Of a stretch of 64,000 bases of DNA, positions 22,413 to 33,053 are shown piece after piece (position 1 is the first letter of the stretch; the number at the start of each line of letters is the position of its first letter). The notes beneath the pieces were generated by a model. The model was given only the letters and a program-made list of their open reading frames with translations. It ran no database searches and was not told the origin of the DNA. Both the position numbers and the translations under genes were made by a program. Origin of the DNA: Rhizobacter sp. OV335 (GTDB taxonomy: Bacteria > Pseudomonadota > Gammaproteobacteria > Burkholderiales > Burkholderiaceae_C); contig NZ_FRCQ01000018.1 of NCBI RefSeq assembly GCF_900142965.1, positions 62,001 through 126,000 of the forward strand, read 5' to 3'.

Positions 22413-22434
22413 GGCGCGATGATACCATCGCGCC
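22413..22434. promoter_or_regulatory. Perfect inverted repeat between smc and queF
   Basis: GGCGCGATG-ATAC-CATCGCGCC is a perfect 9-bp inverted repeat with a 4-base loop, 46 bases upstream of the queF ATG, in the spacer between divergent genes. There is no T-tract, so it is not an obvious terminator for either direction. It may be an operator or a leader hairpin of queF. Bases 22360-22392 are AT-rich and could hold promoters. I do not see the consensus of a preQ1 riboswitch. Confidence 0.45.
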
Positions 22435-22480
22435 CTCTTGCGGCAGCCTGCCGAAACCCTCTCAAAACGTGACGCCCCTT

Positions 22481-22987
22481 ATGGCCAAGTTGTCCAAGTT
22501 GTCTTCGAAAGTCGCTCTTCCGACCATCGCGCCCACCACCCCGCTGCGCATGCGCGAGGCGCCGGCCAAGCCGCCGTCGATGCCGAGCAAGCAGCTCGAC
22601 GTGTTCCCGAACCCGAGCCCGAAGCGCGACTACGCGATCCAGTTCCAGGTGCCCGAGTTCACCTGCCACTGCCCGCTGACGGGGCAGCCCGATTTCGCGC
22701 ACTTCACGATCGACATGATTGCGGACAAGCTCTGCGTCGAACTGAAGAGCCTGAAGATGTACATGTGGAGCTACCGCAACGAGGGCGCGTTCCACGAGAA
22801 GGTCACGAACGACATCCTCGACGACATCGTGAAGGCGACCGACCCGCGCTTCATCCGCATCACGGCCAAGTGGTACGTGCGCGGCGGGATTTATACGAAC
22901 GTGGTGGCGGAGCACCGCAAGAAGGGCTGGAAGCCGCTGCCGGTGGTGCAGATGCCGGCTCACGGGGCTCAGACGGGACTGCTCTGA
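22481..22987 (+). CDS. queF: NADPH-dependent 7-cyano-7-deazaguanine reductase (preQ0 reductase)
   Basis: A 168-residue enzyme reducing preQ0 to preQ1 in queuosine tRNA modification. The catalytic Cys64 is in CHCPLTGQPDF, the form typical of QueF, and ELKSLKMYMWSYRNEGAFHE is the family's substrate and NADPH-binding segment. Its length and single domain place it with the short (YkvM-type) subfamily, not the long E. coli form. Start: ATG 22481 (MAKLSKLSS); an in-frame GTG at 22469 is possible. Other queuosine genes are not in the window. The first structured repeat begins 16 bases after its stop. Confidence 0.95.
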   Translation: MAKLSKLSSKVALPTIAPTTPLRMREAPAKPPSMPSKQLDVFPNPSPKRDYAIQFQVPEFTCHCPLTGQPDFAHFTIDMIADKLCVELKSLKMYMWSYRNEGAFHEKVTNDILDDIVKATDPRFIRITAKWYVRGGIYTNVVAEHRKKGWKPLPVVQMPAHGAQTGLL

Positions 22988-23002
22988 TCTGCATCTGCGC
23001 GG

Positions 23003-23251
23003 GCGCGGCGGGTGGCGGGAGGGGCTGGGGGCTCATGCTGGGGCGGTCCGCGCCCCCACCGGGGGCGCGGACTCCACGAAGAAGATCGGCTTCGAGGGTG
23101 CATCGGCAAACTCCCTCCACTCACTTCGTTCGTTGTGGTCAGACAGTGCCGATGAGTCAGTCCACGAAGCGTGCTGCGCACGCCACCCCCGAAGCCGATC
23201 TTCTTCGTCGCCCCAGAAATCGCCCCCAGCCCCTCCCGCCACCCGCCGCGC
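23003..23251 (+). repeat. Multi-stem palindromic element, copy A
   Basis: A 249-base element starting 16 bases after the queF stop. P1 is a perfect 30-bp terminal inverted repeat (23003-23032 with 23222-23251). Hairpin P2 is 12 bp (23046-23057/23061-23072). P3 is an 18-bp stem (23077-23094/23190-23207) continuing after a mismatch for 5 bp. P4 is CATCGGC/GCCGATG (23101-23107/23148-23154). P5 is GCGTGC-TGC-GCACGC (23169-23183). The loop between P4 strands holds CTCACTTCGTTCGTTGTGG, shared with the other copies. A tail rich in G then A (23268-23297) follows. No coding sequence is supported inside. See copies B, C, D and the short copy. Confidence 0.85.
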
Positions 23252-23267
23252 AACACCACCTGCGCTT

Positions 23268-23349
23268 GTGGGGGGAAAAGACTGAAGTGAGGGTTGGGCG
23301 TGCGAGCGTTTGCGCGCTTCGTCTGTCTGTTCAGTCTTTTCCACCCCAC
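23268..23349. repeat. Tail-to-tail junction of repeat copies A and B
   Basis: The conserved tail following copy A (from 23268: GTGGGGGGAAAAGACTGAAG) and the equivalent tail of the inverted copy B (23330-23349: TTCAGTCTTTTCCACCCCAC) face each other. They form a further near-perfect 20-bp inverted repeat around a ~43-base centre. Both strands could therefore fold into a long hairpin here. The same tail, with changes, is seen next to copy C (44244-44275), so it belongs to the element. Confidence 0.7.
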
Positions 23350-23368
23350 GCACAGAGCGGCGGTGTCG

Positions 23369-23619
23369 GCAAAGGCGCGGGTGGGGAGGCTGTGGAGCGC
23401 CAATAGGGACGGGGCGCCGGAGCTGGCTGGTTTCATGGCCCCGCGCGCAGCGCGTTCGTGAACTGACTGTCGCCGACTGTTTGACCACAACGAACGAAGT
23501 GAGTGACGGGAGTTTCGGCGACGGGCCATGAAACCAGCCAGCGGAGGGCAGTCTTCGCCCCGCCAGGGGCGAAGACCGCACCGGCCGGCGAGCCACAGCC
23601 TCCCCACCCGCGCCTTTGC
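23369..23619 (-). repeat. Multi-stem palindromic element, copy B (inverted relative to A)
   Basis: A 251-base copy on the minus strand. P1 is a perfect 27-bp terminal inverted repeat (23369-23395/23593-23619). P3 is a perfect 17-bp stem (23425-23441/23523-23539). P4 is GTCGCCGA/TCGGCGAC (23469-23476/23515-23522). P2 is an 11-bp hairpin GTCTTCGCCCC-GCCA-GGGGCGAAGAC (23551-23576). The core loop is nearly identical to that of copy A, while P1, P2 and P3 stems differ from A in sequence. It ends 20 bases before the dapC start, so here the element lies in the dapC upstream region. Together copies A and B fill the 652-base spacer between queF and dapC; I see no gene there. Confidence 0.85.
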
Positions 23620-23639
23620 AAGCACCGATAATCGACAAG

Positions 23640-24830
23640 ATGAACCCGCTGCTCGGCAAACTCCATCCCTATCCGTTCGAGCGGCTGCGCGCCCTCACCC
23701 GCGACATCACGCCGAACCCGGCCTTCAAGCCCATCAGCCTGGGCATCGGCGAACCCCGCCATGCCACGCCGCAGCTGATCCTCGACGCCCTGTCGGCGCA
23801 CTTCAGCGGCCTTGCCAGCTACCCCGCCACCGCCGGCGACATCGCGCTGCGCCAGGCCTGCGCCGACTGGGTCGAGCGCCGCTACGGCGTCACGCTCGAT
23901 GCCGCCACGCAGGTGCTGCCGGTCAACGGCTCGCGCGAGGCCCTGTTCGCGCTGGCCCAGACCCTCATCGACCCGACCCGCCCCGGCGCGACCGTCGTCT
24001 GCCCCAATCCGTTCTATCAAATCTACGAAGGCGCGGCACTGCTCGCCGGCGCACAGACCTTCTTCGCCAACAGCGACCCGGCCCGCAACTTCGCGGCCGA
24101 CTGGGCCCAGGTGCCCGACGAGGTCTGGGCGCGCACCCAGTTGCTCTACGTCTGCTCGCCCGGCAACCCGACCGGCGCCGTGATGCCGCTCGACGAATGG
24201 CGCCGGCTGTTCGATCTCAGCGAGCGCTTCGGCTTCGTGATCGCCTCCGACGAGTGCTACTCCGAGATCTACTTCCGCGAAGACCCGCCGCTCGGCGCGC
24301 TCGACGCCGCAATGCGGCTCGGCCGGCGCGATTTCCGCAACCTCGTCGTGTTCACCAGCCTGTCCAAGCGCTCCAACGTGCCGGGCATGCGCTCCGGTTT
24401 CGTCGCCGGCGATGCGGCCGTGCTGAAACAGTTCCTGCTGTACCGCACCTACCACGGCAGCGCGATGAGCCCGATGGTGCAGCAGGCCAGCATCGCCGCC
24501 TGGCGCGACGAGGCCCACGTGGTCGACAACCGCGACCAGTACCGCCGCAAGTTCGCGCAGGTCACGCCCCTGCTGGCCGAGGTACTCGACGTGCGCCTGC
24601 CCGACGCCGGCTTCTACCTGTGGGCCGCCGTGCCCGGGGGCGACGACGTGGCCTTCGCCCGCGGCCTGCTGGCTCAATACAATGTCGCCGTCCTGCCCGG
24701 CAGCCTGCTGGCACGCGAGGCGCAAGGCGTCAATCCCGGGGCAGGCCGCATCCGCCTGGCCCTGGTGGCCGAGGTCGAGGAATGCCTAGCGGCCGCCGAA
24801 CGCATCGTTTCCTTCGTCAAGTCCGTCTGA
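23640..24830 (+). CDS. dapC: Succinyldiaminopimelate transaminase
   Basis: A 396-residue fold-type I PLP aminotransferase converting N-succinyl-2-amino-6-ketopimelate to N-succinyl-diaminopimelate in lysine and peptidoglycan synthesis. It has the family N-terminus [19 protein letters not shown], the NPTG segment [11 protein letters not shown], the PLP lysine in [18 protein letters not shown] (Lys243), and a C-terminal Arg in GRIRLALV for carboxylate binding. DapD follows 13 bases later and DapE lies two genes on, which fixes the role. The ATG at 23640 is preferred to a TTG 24 bases upstream that falls inside repeat B. Confidence 0.94.
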   Translation: MNPLLGKLHPYPFERLRALTRDITPNPAFKPISLGIGEPRHATPQLILDALSAHFSGLASYPATAGDIALRQACADWVERRYGVTLDAATQVLPVNGSREALFALAQTLIDPTRPGATVVCPNPFYQIYEGAALLAGAQTFFANSDPARNFAADWAQVPDEVWARTQLLYVCSPGNPTGAVMPLDEWRRLFDLSERFGFVIASDECYSEIYFREDPPLGALDAAMRLGRRDFRNLVVFTSLSKRSNVPGMRSGFVAGDAAVLKQFLLYRTYHGSAMSPMVQQASIAAWRDEAHVVDNRDQYRRKFAQVTPLLAEVLDVRLPDAGFYLWAAVPGGDDVAFARGLLAQYNVAVLPGSLLAREAQGVNPGAGRIRLALVAEVEECLAAAERIVSFVKSV

Positions 24831-24843
24831 TCTCGAGAACCCC

Positions 24844-25668
24844 ATGAGCCAACAGCAACTGCAAAGCATCATCGACCTCGCCTGGGAAGGCCGCGCCCAG
24901 ATCAACGCCGTCAACTCACCCGAAGTGCGCGAGGCCGTCGAATCGGTGATCGCCGACCTGAACAAGGGCCGCATCCGCGTCGCCGAGCGCGAAAGCGTCG
25001 GCCAGTGGAAGGTCAACCAGTGGGTCAAGAAGGCGGTGCTGCTGTCGTTCCGCCTGAACGACAACCAGCTGATGCATGCCGGCGATCTGACCTTCTTCGA
25101 CAAGGTCAAGACCAAGTTCTCGCACATCAGCGACGAAGAAGTGCGCGCCGCCGGCGTGCGCGTGGTGCCGCCGGCCGTCGCGCGCCACGGCAGCTACCTC
25201 GCGAAGAACGTGATCCTGATGCCGTCGTACGTGAACATCGGCGCCTACGTCGACGAAGGCACGATGGTCGACACCTGGGCCACCGTCGGCTCGTGCGCCC
25301 AGATCGGCAAGAACGTGCACCTGTCGGGCGGCGTCGGCATCGGCGGCGTGCTGGAGCCGCTGCAGGCCAACCCGACCATCATCGAGGACAACTGCTTCAT
25401 CGGCGCCCGCTCCGAGGTGGTCGAAGGCGTGATCGTCGAGGAGAACTCCGTCATCTCGATGGGCGTCTACATCGGCCAGAGCACCAAGATCTACGACCGC
25501 GCCACCGGCGAAGTCAGCTACGGCCGCATCCCGTCCGGCTCGGTGGTGGTCAGCGGCAACCTGCCGAGCGCCGACGGCAAGTACAGCCTGTATTGCGCCG
25601 TCATCGTCAAGCGCGTCGACGCGCAAACCCGCGCGAAGACCAGCATCAACGAACTGTTGCGCGCCTGA
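24844..25668 (+). CDS. dapD: 2,3,4,5-tetrahydropyridine-2,6-dicarboxylate N-succinyltransferase
   Basis: A 274-residue acyltransferase transferring succinyl from succinyl-CoA to tetrahydrodipicolinate, the step before DapC. The C-terminal half is a left-handed beta-helix with hexapeptide repeats ([59 protein letters not shown]). Length and the N-terminal [20 protein letters not shown] match DapD. It works as a trimer in the cytoplasm. Encoded 13 bases after dapC. Confidence 0.97.
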   Translation: MSQQQLQSIIDLAWEGRAQINAVNSPEVREAVESVIADLNKGRIRVAERESVGQWKVNQWVKKAVLLSFRLNDNQLMHAGDLTFFDKVKTKFSHISDEEVRAAGVRVVPPAVARHGSYLAKNVILMPSYVNIGAYVDEGTMVDTWATVGSCAQIGKNVHLSGGVGIGGVLEPLQANPTIIEDNCFIGARSEVVEGVIVEENSVISMGVYIGQSTKIYDRATGEVSYGRIPSGSVVVSGNLPSADGKYSLYCAVIVKRVDAQTRAKTSINELLRA

Positions 25669-25738
25669 CGCTCGAACCCGCCGGCCGGCGTGCCATGATG
25701 CTTTCTTCCGTTCAACAAGGTCCCGAAAGGACACAGCG

Positions 25739-26929
25739 ATGACAGCCTCCAACGGCGGCAACATGGAACGCGTGCTGCGGATGATGGCCGACAAGGGCGC
25801 CTCCGACGTCTACCTGTCGGCCAACACGCCGATCCTGATCAAGATCAACGGCCAGATCCTGCAGCTGAGCGACCAGCCGCTCACCGCCACGCAGCCGCGC
25901 CAGCTGCTGGCCGAACTGCTGACGCCGACCCAGCTCGAAGACCTGGAAGACACCGGCGAGTTGAACGTGGGCATCGGGCTGTCGGGTGTCGGCAGCTTCC
26001 GGCTCAGCGCATTTCGCCAGCGCGGCTCGATCGCCGGGGTGTTCCGCTGCATCCCGCACGACATCCCGGCGCTCGGCAGCCTGAACCTGCCGCAGGTGCT
26101 GAACACGCTGGTGCTCGAGAAGCGCGGCCTGATCCTGATGGTGGGCGCCACCGGCACCGGCAAGAGCACCACGCTCGCGTCGATGCTGGAGCAGCGCAAC
26201 CAGCAGATGGCCGGCCACATCCTGACCATCGAGGACCCGATCGAGTTCATGTTCAGCAACAAGCGCTCGGTCGTGAACCAGCGCGAGGTCGGCCGCGACA
26301 CGCAGTCGCTGCAGGTCGCGCTGAAGAACGCGCTGCGCCAGGCGCCCGATTGCATCTACATCGGCGAGATCCGCGACCGCGAGACGATGACGATGGCGAT
26401 CTCGTACGCGCTGTCGGGCCACCTGGTGGTCTCGACGCTGCACGCGAACAACAGCTACCACGCGCTCGGCCGGATCCTGTCGTTCTACTCGCCCGAGTCG
26501 CGCCCCGCGCTGCTGGCCGACCTGGCCGCCGGCCTGCGTGCGATCGTCTCGCAGCGCCTGGTGCGCGCCACGGCCGGCGGGCGCCGTCCGGCGGTCGAGG
26601 TGCTGCTGAACACCAAGCTGGTGTCTGAGCTGATCGAGCAGGGCGACTTCAGCGGCGTCAAGGAGGCGATGGAGAAGTCGATGGCCGAAGGCTCGCAGAG
26701 CTTCGAGTCCGACCTGGCCCGCCTGATCACCGAAGGCGTGATCACGCGCGACGAAGGCCTCGCGTTCTCCGATTCGCCGACCAACCTGATGTGGCGCCTC
26801 GCCAACGACACCGAGCCGGTGTCGCGCCAGGTTCCGAAGAAGGAAGAAACGGACGACAAACCGACCTTCACCGAGATCACGCTGGACGTGCACGACGAGC
26901 GCAACACCGGGTTCTCCACGCGTTTCTAG
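25739..26929 (+). CDS. pilU: PilT/PilU-family type IV pilus retraction ATPase
   Basis: A 396-residue secretion-type ATPase closest in flavour to PilU. Walker A is MVGATGTGKSTTLASML, the Asp box TIEDPIEF, Walker B IYIGEIRDRETM, and the His box LVVSTLHANNSYHALGRIL. The acidic C-terminal extension (VPKKEETDDKPTFTEITLDV) is longer than in PilT and typical of PilU. PilU supports PilT-driven pilus retraction at the inner-membrane base. A good Shine-Dalgarno (AAAGGA) precedes ATG 25739. It lies inside the dap cluster, seven bases before dapE, with no other pilus gene near. Confidence 0.88.
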   Translation: MTASNGGNMERVLRMMADKGASDVYLSANTPILIKINGQILQLSDQPLTATQPRQLLAELLTPTQLEDLEDTGELNVGIGLSGVGSFRLSAFRQRGSIAGVFRCIPHDIPALGSLNLPQVLNTLVLEKRGLILMVGATGTGKSTTLASMLEQRNQQMAGHILTIEDPIEFMFSNKRSVVNQREVGRDTQSLQVALKNALRQAPDCIYIGEIRDRETMTMAISYALSGHLVVSTLHANNSYHALGRILSFYSPESRPALLADLAAGLRAIVSQRLVRATAGGRRPAVEVLLNTKLVSELIEQGDFSGVKEAMEKSMAEGSQSFESDLARLITEGVITRDEGLAFSDSPTNLMWRLANDTEPVSRQVPKKEETDDKPTFTEITLDVHDERNTGFSTRF

Positions 26930-28967
<2,038 letters not shown>

Positions 28968-28971
<4 letters not shown>

Positions 28972-30224
28972 ACGGCGGCCAATGCGCGTTCGAAATCGGC
29001 GCGCAGATCCTCATGGTCTTCAATCCCCACCGACACGCGGATCAGCGAATCCGCGATGCCCATCGCTTGCCGCCGCTGCGCGCCCATCTCCCAGAAGATG
29101 GTGTGTGCGACGGGGATCGCGAGCGTGCGGTTGTCGCCCAGGTGGCTCGATTTGATGACCACGTCCAGTGCGTCGAGGAAGGCAAGGCAGTCGCGCGAAT
29201 CGTCCAGCTCGAAGCTCATCAGCGCGCCGCCGGCCTTGAACCAGCGCTTCGCGTTGGCATGCTGCGGGTGCGTCTCCAGCCCCGGGTGGTTGACGCGCTT
29301 GACGCCCGGCTGCGCCGCCAGCCACGTGGCCAGGCGCAAGGCGTTGTCGCAGGCGCGGTCCATGCGCAGCGCGAGCGTCTCGGCGCCGGTCGCGATGCGG
29401 TGCGCCGCGTCGGCCGCGAGCGTCGCGCCGATGTCGCGCAGCCCGCGCTTGCGGATCTGCAGCAGGCCCCAGCCGCGCGGCTCGCCCTTCTTGTACGGCT
29501 CGGCGATGTTGGCGAAGCGGGCCCAGTCGAACATGCCGGTGTCGGTGACGGCACCGCCCAGCGCGTTGCCGTGGCCGCCGATCGACTTGGTCAGCGAGTT
29601 CACCACCAGGCCGGCACCCACCGCCTTCGGGCGGAACAGGTAGGGCGTCGTCATCGTGTTGTCGACCACGTACAGCAGCCCGCGCTCGCCGCACAGCCGG
29701 CCGATCGCCTCCAGGTCGGCGACCTGCGTGCCGGGGTTCGCGATGGTCTCGACGAACACCAGCCGGGTGCGCGGCGTGATCGCCCGTTCGACCTCGGCTG
29801 CGTCGGTCGCGTCGACCAGCGTCAGCCCGCAGCCCAGGCCTTCGAGCGTGTTCAGCAGGCTGGCGGTGTTGCCGAACAGGAAGCGGCTCGCGACGATGTG
29901 GTCGTCGCGCTTCAGCAGCGCGACCAGCAGCGACGCGATCGCGGCCATGCCGGTCGCGAAGCTGACCGTGCCGACGCCGTCTTCCAGCAGCGTCAGCTTG
30001 GTTTCCAGCGCCGCGTTGGTCGGATTGCCCTGGCGCGCGTAGACATGCCCGCTGCGTTCACCCTTGAAAACCGACACCAGTTCACGCGCCGTGTCGTAGC
30101 CGAAGGCCGACGACGGGTGCAGCGGCTTGTGCGTGGCACCATGCTCGACACCGCCGCGGCGGTCCGCGTGCAGCAGCCGGGTGGTCAGGCCCTCGGTCTT
30201 GCCGTCTCCTGCGATCTTTCCCAT
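28968..30224 (-). CDS. Cystathionine gamma-synthase family PLP enzyme
   Basis: A 418-residue enzyme of the Cys/Met metabolism PLP family. The PLP lysine Lys213 is in VVNSLTKSIGGHGNALGG. GHVYARQGNPTNAALETKL and the arginine-bearing C-terminal IRVSVGIEDHEDLRADFERAL fit family members acting on O-acyl-homoserine or cystathionine. Close Burkholderiales homologues are annotated only at family level. Cystathionine synthase, O-succinylhomoserine sulfhydrylase and methionine gamma-lyase activities are all possible. It is divergent from the ABC-F gene, with 26 bases between starts. Confidence 0.88.
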
Positions 30225-30250
30225 GCTTTTTTCCCGTTGGTGAGTTACCC

Positions 30251-32197
30251 ATGATTGTCATCAAGAACGTCACGCTGCGGCGCGGCACCAAGATCGTGCT
30301 GCAGGACGCGAGCGTCACGCTGCAGCCCGGCGAGAAGGTCGGCCTGGTCGGGCGCAACGGCGCCGGCAAGTCCTCGCTGTTCTCGCTGCTCACGCACCGG
30401 CTGCAGTCCGATGCCGGCGACGTGGCGATCCCGCCGCGCTGGCTGGTCGGCGAGGTCGCGCAGTCGATGCCGGAAACCGACGATTCGGCCACCGACTTCG
30501 TGCTCGAAGGCGACACCCGGCTGAACGCCGCGAACACCGCGCTGGCCGCGGCCGAGGCGGCCGACGACGGCCATGCGATGGCCGAGGCGCACCAGCTGAT
30601 CGCCGAGGCTGGCGGCTTCGAGGCCCGCCCGCGTGCGCAGGCCTTGCTGATGGGCCTGGGCTTCCGCCTCGACCAGCTCGACGAGCCGGTCAACAGCTTC
30701 TCGGGCGGCTGGCGCATGCGGCTGCAACTGGCCCGCGCGCTGATGTGCCCGGCCGACCTGATGCTGCTCGACGAGCCGACCAACCACTTGGACCTCGACG
30801 CGCTGGTGTGGCTGGAAGCCTGGCTGCAGCGCTACGAGGGCACAATGATCGTGATCAGCCACGACCGCGAATTCCTCGACGCGATCACCCGCGTGACCCT
30901 GCACCTCGACGAGACGCGCCTGACCCGCTACACCGGCAACTACACCGCGTTCGAGGAAATGCGGGCCGAGCGGATGATGCAGGCGCAGGCCAACTTCGCG
31001 AAGCAGCAGGAGCGCATGGCCCACCTGCAGAAGTTCATCGACCGCTTCAAGGCCAAGGCCAGCAAGGCCAAGCAGGCGCAGAGCCGCGTGAAGGCGCTGG
31101 CCCGCATGGAGAAGCTCGGGCCGGTGCTGACCAGCAGCGATTTCCAGTTCGAGTTCCGCGAGCCGCTCTCGCTGCCGAACCCGATGCTCGCGTTCTCGGT
31201 GATGTCGTGCGGCTACGCCGGCGTGCCGATCGTCAGCAACGTCAACCGCTCGGTGCTGGCCGGCCAGCGCATCGGCATCCTGGGCGCCAACGGCCAGGGC
31301 AAGTCGACGCTGGTGAAGACCATCGCGAAGGAGATCCCGCTGGTGGCCGGCGAGGTCACCGAGGGCAAGGGCTTGTCGATCGGCTACTTCGCGCAGCAGG
31401 AACTCGACGTGCTGTCGCTCGACGACGGCCCGCTGATGCACATGATCCGGCTCGCGCGCGATGTGGGCCCACAGGCGCGCGAGCAGGAGCTGCGCGACTT
31501 CCTCGGCTCGTTCCGCTTCGTCGGCGAGATGGTCACGCAGGCCGTCGGCTCGCTGAGCGGCGGCGAGAAGGCGCGGCTGGTGCTCGCGATGCTGGTGTGG
31601 CAGCGCCCCAACCTGCTGCTGCTGGACGAGCCGACCAACCACCTCGACCTGACCACCCGCGAGGCGCTGTCGATGGCGCTCAACGAGTTCGAGGGCACGG
31701 TGATGCTGGTGAGCCACGATCGCGCGCTGCTGCGCGAGGTGTGCGACGAGTTCTGGCTGGTCAGCGAAGGCGCGGTGAAGCCGTTCGACGGCGACCTGGA
31801 CGACTACCAGAAGTGGCTGCTCGAGACCTCGCGCGAGATGGCGAAGGAAGCGCGCGAGGCGGGGTCGGCGAAGGCGAAGGCCAAGAAGGCGGAAGCCGCT
31901 GCCGCTGCGGCGGCACCGAAGCCGGGCAAGGACGACCGCAAGGCCGGCGCCCAGCAACGACAGAAGGCTGCCGAGCAGACCAAGCCGCTGCGCACCGAGC
32001 TGGCAACGCTCGAGAAGCGCATCGCGTCGCTGACGCAGGAGAAGGCCAACATCGCCGAGGCCTCGGGCCGCCCGGACGTGAGCGCGGCGCAGCGCGTCGA
32101 GCAGGGCAAGCGGCTGAAGCAGCTCGGCGACGAGCTCGACGCGGCCGAGGGCCGCTGGCTCGAGGTGACTGGCGAGCTGGACGCGCTGGGCACCTGA
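30251..32197 (+). CDS. ABC-F family ATPase (YheS-like)
   Basis: A 648-residue soluble protein with two ABC ATPase domains and no membrane segments. Walker A motifs are LVGRNGAGKSSLFSLL and ILGANGQGKSTLVKTI, signatures FSGGWRMRLQLARAL and LSGGEKARLVLAML, and Walker B motifs LLLDEPTNHLDL. A charged linker helix (about residues 240-290) lies between them. The C-terminal tail (from ~545) is Ala/Lys-rich coiled coil. ABC-F proteins bind the ribosomal E site to relieve stalling. Architecture and linker resemble E. coli YheS more than EttA or Uup. Confidence 0.9.
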   Translation: MIVIKNVTLRRGTKIVLQDASVTLQPGEKVGLVGRNGAGKSSLFSLLTHRLQSDAGDVAIPPRWLVGEVAQSMPETDDSATDFVLEGDTRLNAANTALAAAEAADDGHAMAEAHQLIAEAGGFEARPRAQALLMGLGFRLDQLDEPVNSFSGGWRMRLQLARALMCPADLMLLDEPTNHLDLDALVWLEAWLQRYEGTMIVISHDREFLDAITRVTLHLDETRLTRYTGNYTAFEEMRAERMMQAQANFAKQQERMAHLQKFIDRFKAKASKAKQAQSRVKALARMEKLGPVLTSSDFQFEFREPLSLPNPMLAFSVMSCGYAGVPIVSNVNRSVLAGQRIGILGANGQGKSTLVKTIAKEIPLVAGEVTEGKGLSIGYFAQQELDVLSLDDGPLMHMIRLARDVGPQAREQELRDFLGSFRFVGEMVTQAVGSLSGGEKARLVLAMLVWQRPNLLLLDEPTNHLDLTTREALSMALNEFEGTVMLVSHDRALLREVCDEFWLVSEGAVKPFDGDLDDYQKWLLETSREMAKEAREAGSAKAKAKKAEAAAAAAAPKPGKDDRKAGAQQRQKAAEQTKPLRTELATLEKRIASLTQEKANIAEASGRPDVSAAQRVEQGKRLKQLGDELDAAEGRWLEVTGELDALGT

Positions 32198-32272
32198 CCC
32201 GCTTCGCGCTGCCACACGCGGCTTCCGGTCGCTGGCTGGTGCGCCGCGGCGCACGGCCTATCGTTCGTTCCC

Positions 32273-32638
32273 ATGATGGCCCTCCAGAAAGCGCAGACAG
32301 GTGACCGGTCGGGCAGCAACGCCGGGCAGCGGAACACCGCCGCCCGTGCCGCCGAGCCGGCCGCGGCACCGACCATCAACCCGGCGCTGCTCGGGCGCTT
32401 TCGCGCGCTGATCGACGAGGTGGCCGACGAGCTGATGGAAGGCCGCAGCGGCGACCGCAACAGCTACCGCGCCGACGCGATCACGCTGCTGATCGCGACC
32501 AGCCGCGAGATCGAAGGGCCGCCCGATGGTGTCGAGAGCCCGCTGAGCTACCTGCTGCGCGAGGAGCAGCAGAAGGCCGCCGCCGTGCTCGGCAGCGCCG
32601 CCGAGCCCGACCACCTGCTCACGTTCATGAAGGTCTGA
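32273..32638 (+). CDS. Hypothetical protein
   Basis: A 121-residue protein I do not recognise. The first 35 residues are polar and Ala-rich, probably disordered. The rest (ALLGRFRALIDEVADELME to HLLTFMKV) looks like a compact helical domain. There is no signal peptide, membrane helix or cysteine. Codon bias looks like that of true genes here, and it ends seven bases before the next small gene on the same strand, so the two may be co-transcribed. Function unknown. Confidence 0.6.
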   Translation: MMALQKAQTGDRSGSNAGQRNTAARAAEPAAAPTINPALLGRFRALIDEVADELMEGRSGDRNSYRADAITLLIATSREIEGPPDGVESPLSYLLREEQQKAAAVLGSAAEPDHLLTFMKV

Positions 32639-32645
32639 GGACGCG

Positions 32646-32963
32646 ATGGCAATCAACGGAATCAAGGGGCTGGCCGAACGTGCACCGCGCAGCCTGAGCA
32701 CCCGACCTGGCGACAGCACGGCCACCCCGAGCCGCGCACGCGAGCGCGGCACGAACGCGCTCGGCCAGGCCTTGGGCAGCCGCCCGCGCACGCCGCGGCC
32801 CGATGCCGCGCCGGAGATGGCCTCCAACGTCGTCGGCAAGGTCTACGGAGGCGACGTGTCCCTGCGGAAGAATCCTTCCGCCGCCGGCCTCACTGCGGCG
32901 ACGCTCCTCGCAGCGAAAGGCCTGCTGTCGATCTGCCGCGCCAACCCGCAACTGCTCCGGTAG
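32646..32963 (+). CDS. Small hypothetical protein
   Basis: A 105-residue Arg/Ala/Pro-rich protein with no recognised domain. Residues 1-60 look disordered (RPGDSTATPSRARERGTNAL) and a weakly hydrophobic stretch near the end (AAGLTAATLLAAKGLLSICR) could be an amphipathic helix. The ATG at 32646 has GAGG just upstream. The stop codon TAG is itself the first three bases of a REP-like palindrome. Support is only an open frame and context, so it may not be a real gene. Confidence 0.4.
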   Translation: MAINGIKGLAERAPRSLSTRPGDSTATPSRARERGTNALGQALGSRPRTPRPDAAPEMASNVVGKVYGGDVSLRKNPSAAGLTAATLLAAKGLLSICRANPQLLR

Positions 32964-32981
32964 CCCGGGTGCCAACCCGGG
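32961..32981. repeat. REP-like short palindrome, copy 1
   Basis: TAG followed by CCCGGGT-GCCA-ACCCGGG, a perfect 7-bp stem with a 4-base loop. A second copy at 44221-44241 reads TAG-CCCGGAT-GCCC-ATCCGGG: the stem base change is matched on both sides while the frame around it is kept. This form resembles widespread proteobacterial extragenic palindromes starting TAGCCCGGAT. It sits between the small unknown gene and ohrR. Confidence 0.6.
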
Positions 32982-33017
32982 ATCTCCCTCCCGCCAGCCG
33001 GGGATTTATATTGCACA

Positions 33018-33028
33018 CAATTCAATTG
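33018..33028. promoter_or_regulatory. Putative OhrR operator
   Basis: CAATT-C-AATTG is a perfect inverted repeat in an AT-rich stretch, 25 bases before the ohrR ATG. It fits the core ACAATT-N-AATTGT type bound by OhrR-family repressors. The surrounding bases (GATTTATATTGCACAC) could hold the promoter. It would allow autorepression of ohrR and control of ohr, relieved when organic peroxides oxidise the regulator. Confidence 0.65.
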
Positions 33029-33053
33029 CCAGATTGAGAATACAGTCTCGTCC

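Noticed and set aside
22988-23640. Open frames of 73-218 codons in the queF-dapC spacer
   Set aside because: They follow the inverted repeats of copies A and B, appear on both strands, and none is conserved in frame between copies, so they are not genes.
26350-26628. Short open frames inside pilU and similar housekeeping genes
   Set aside because: They are Arg/Ala/Pro-rich alternate-frame translations with no start signal, fully inside well-supported genes.
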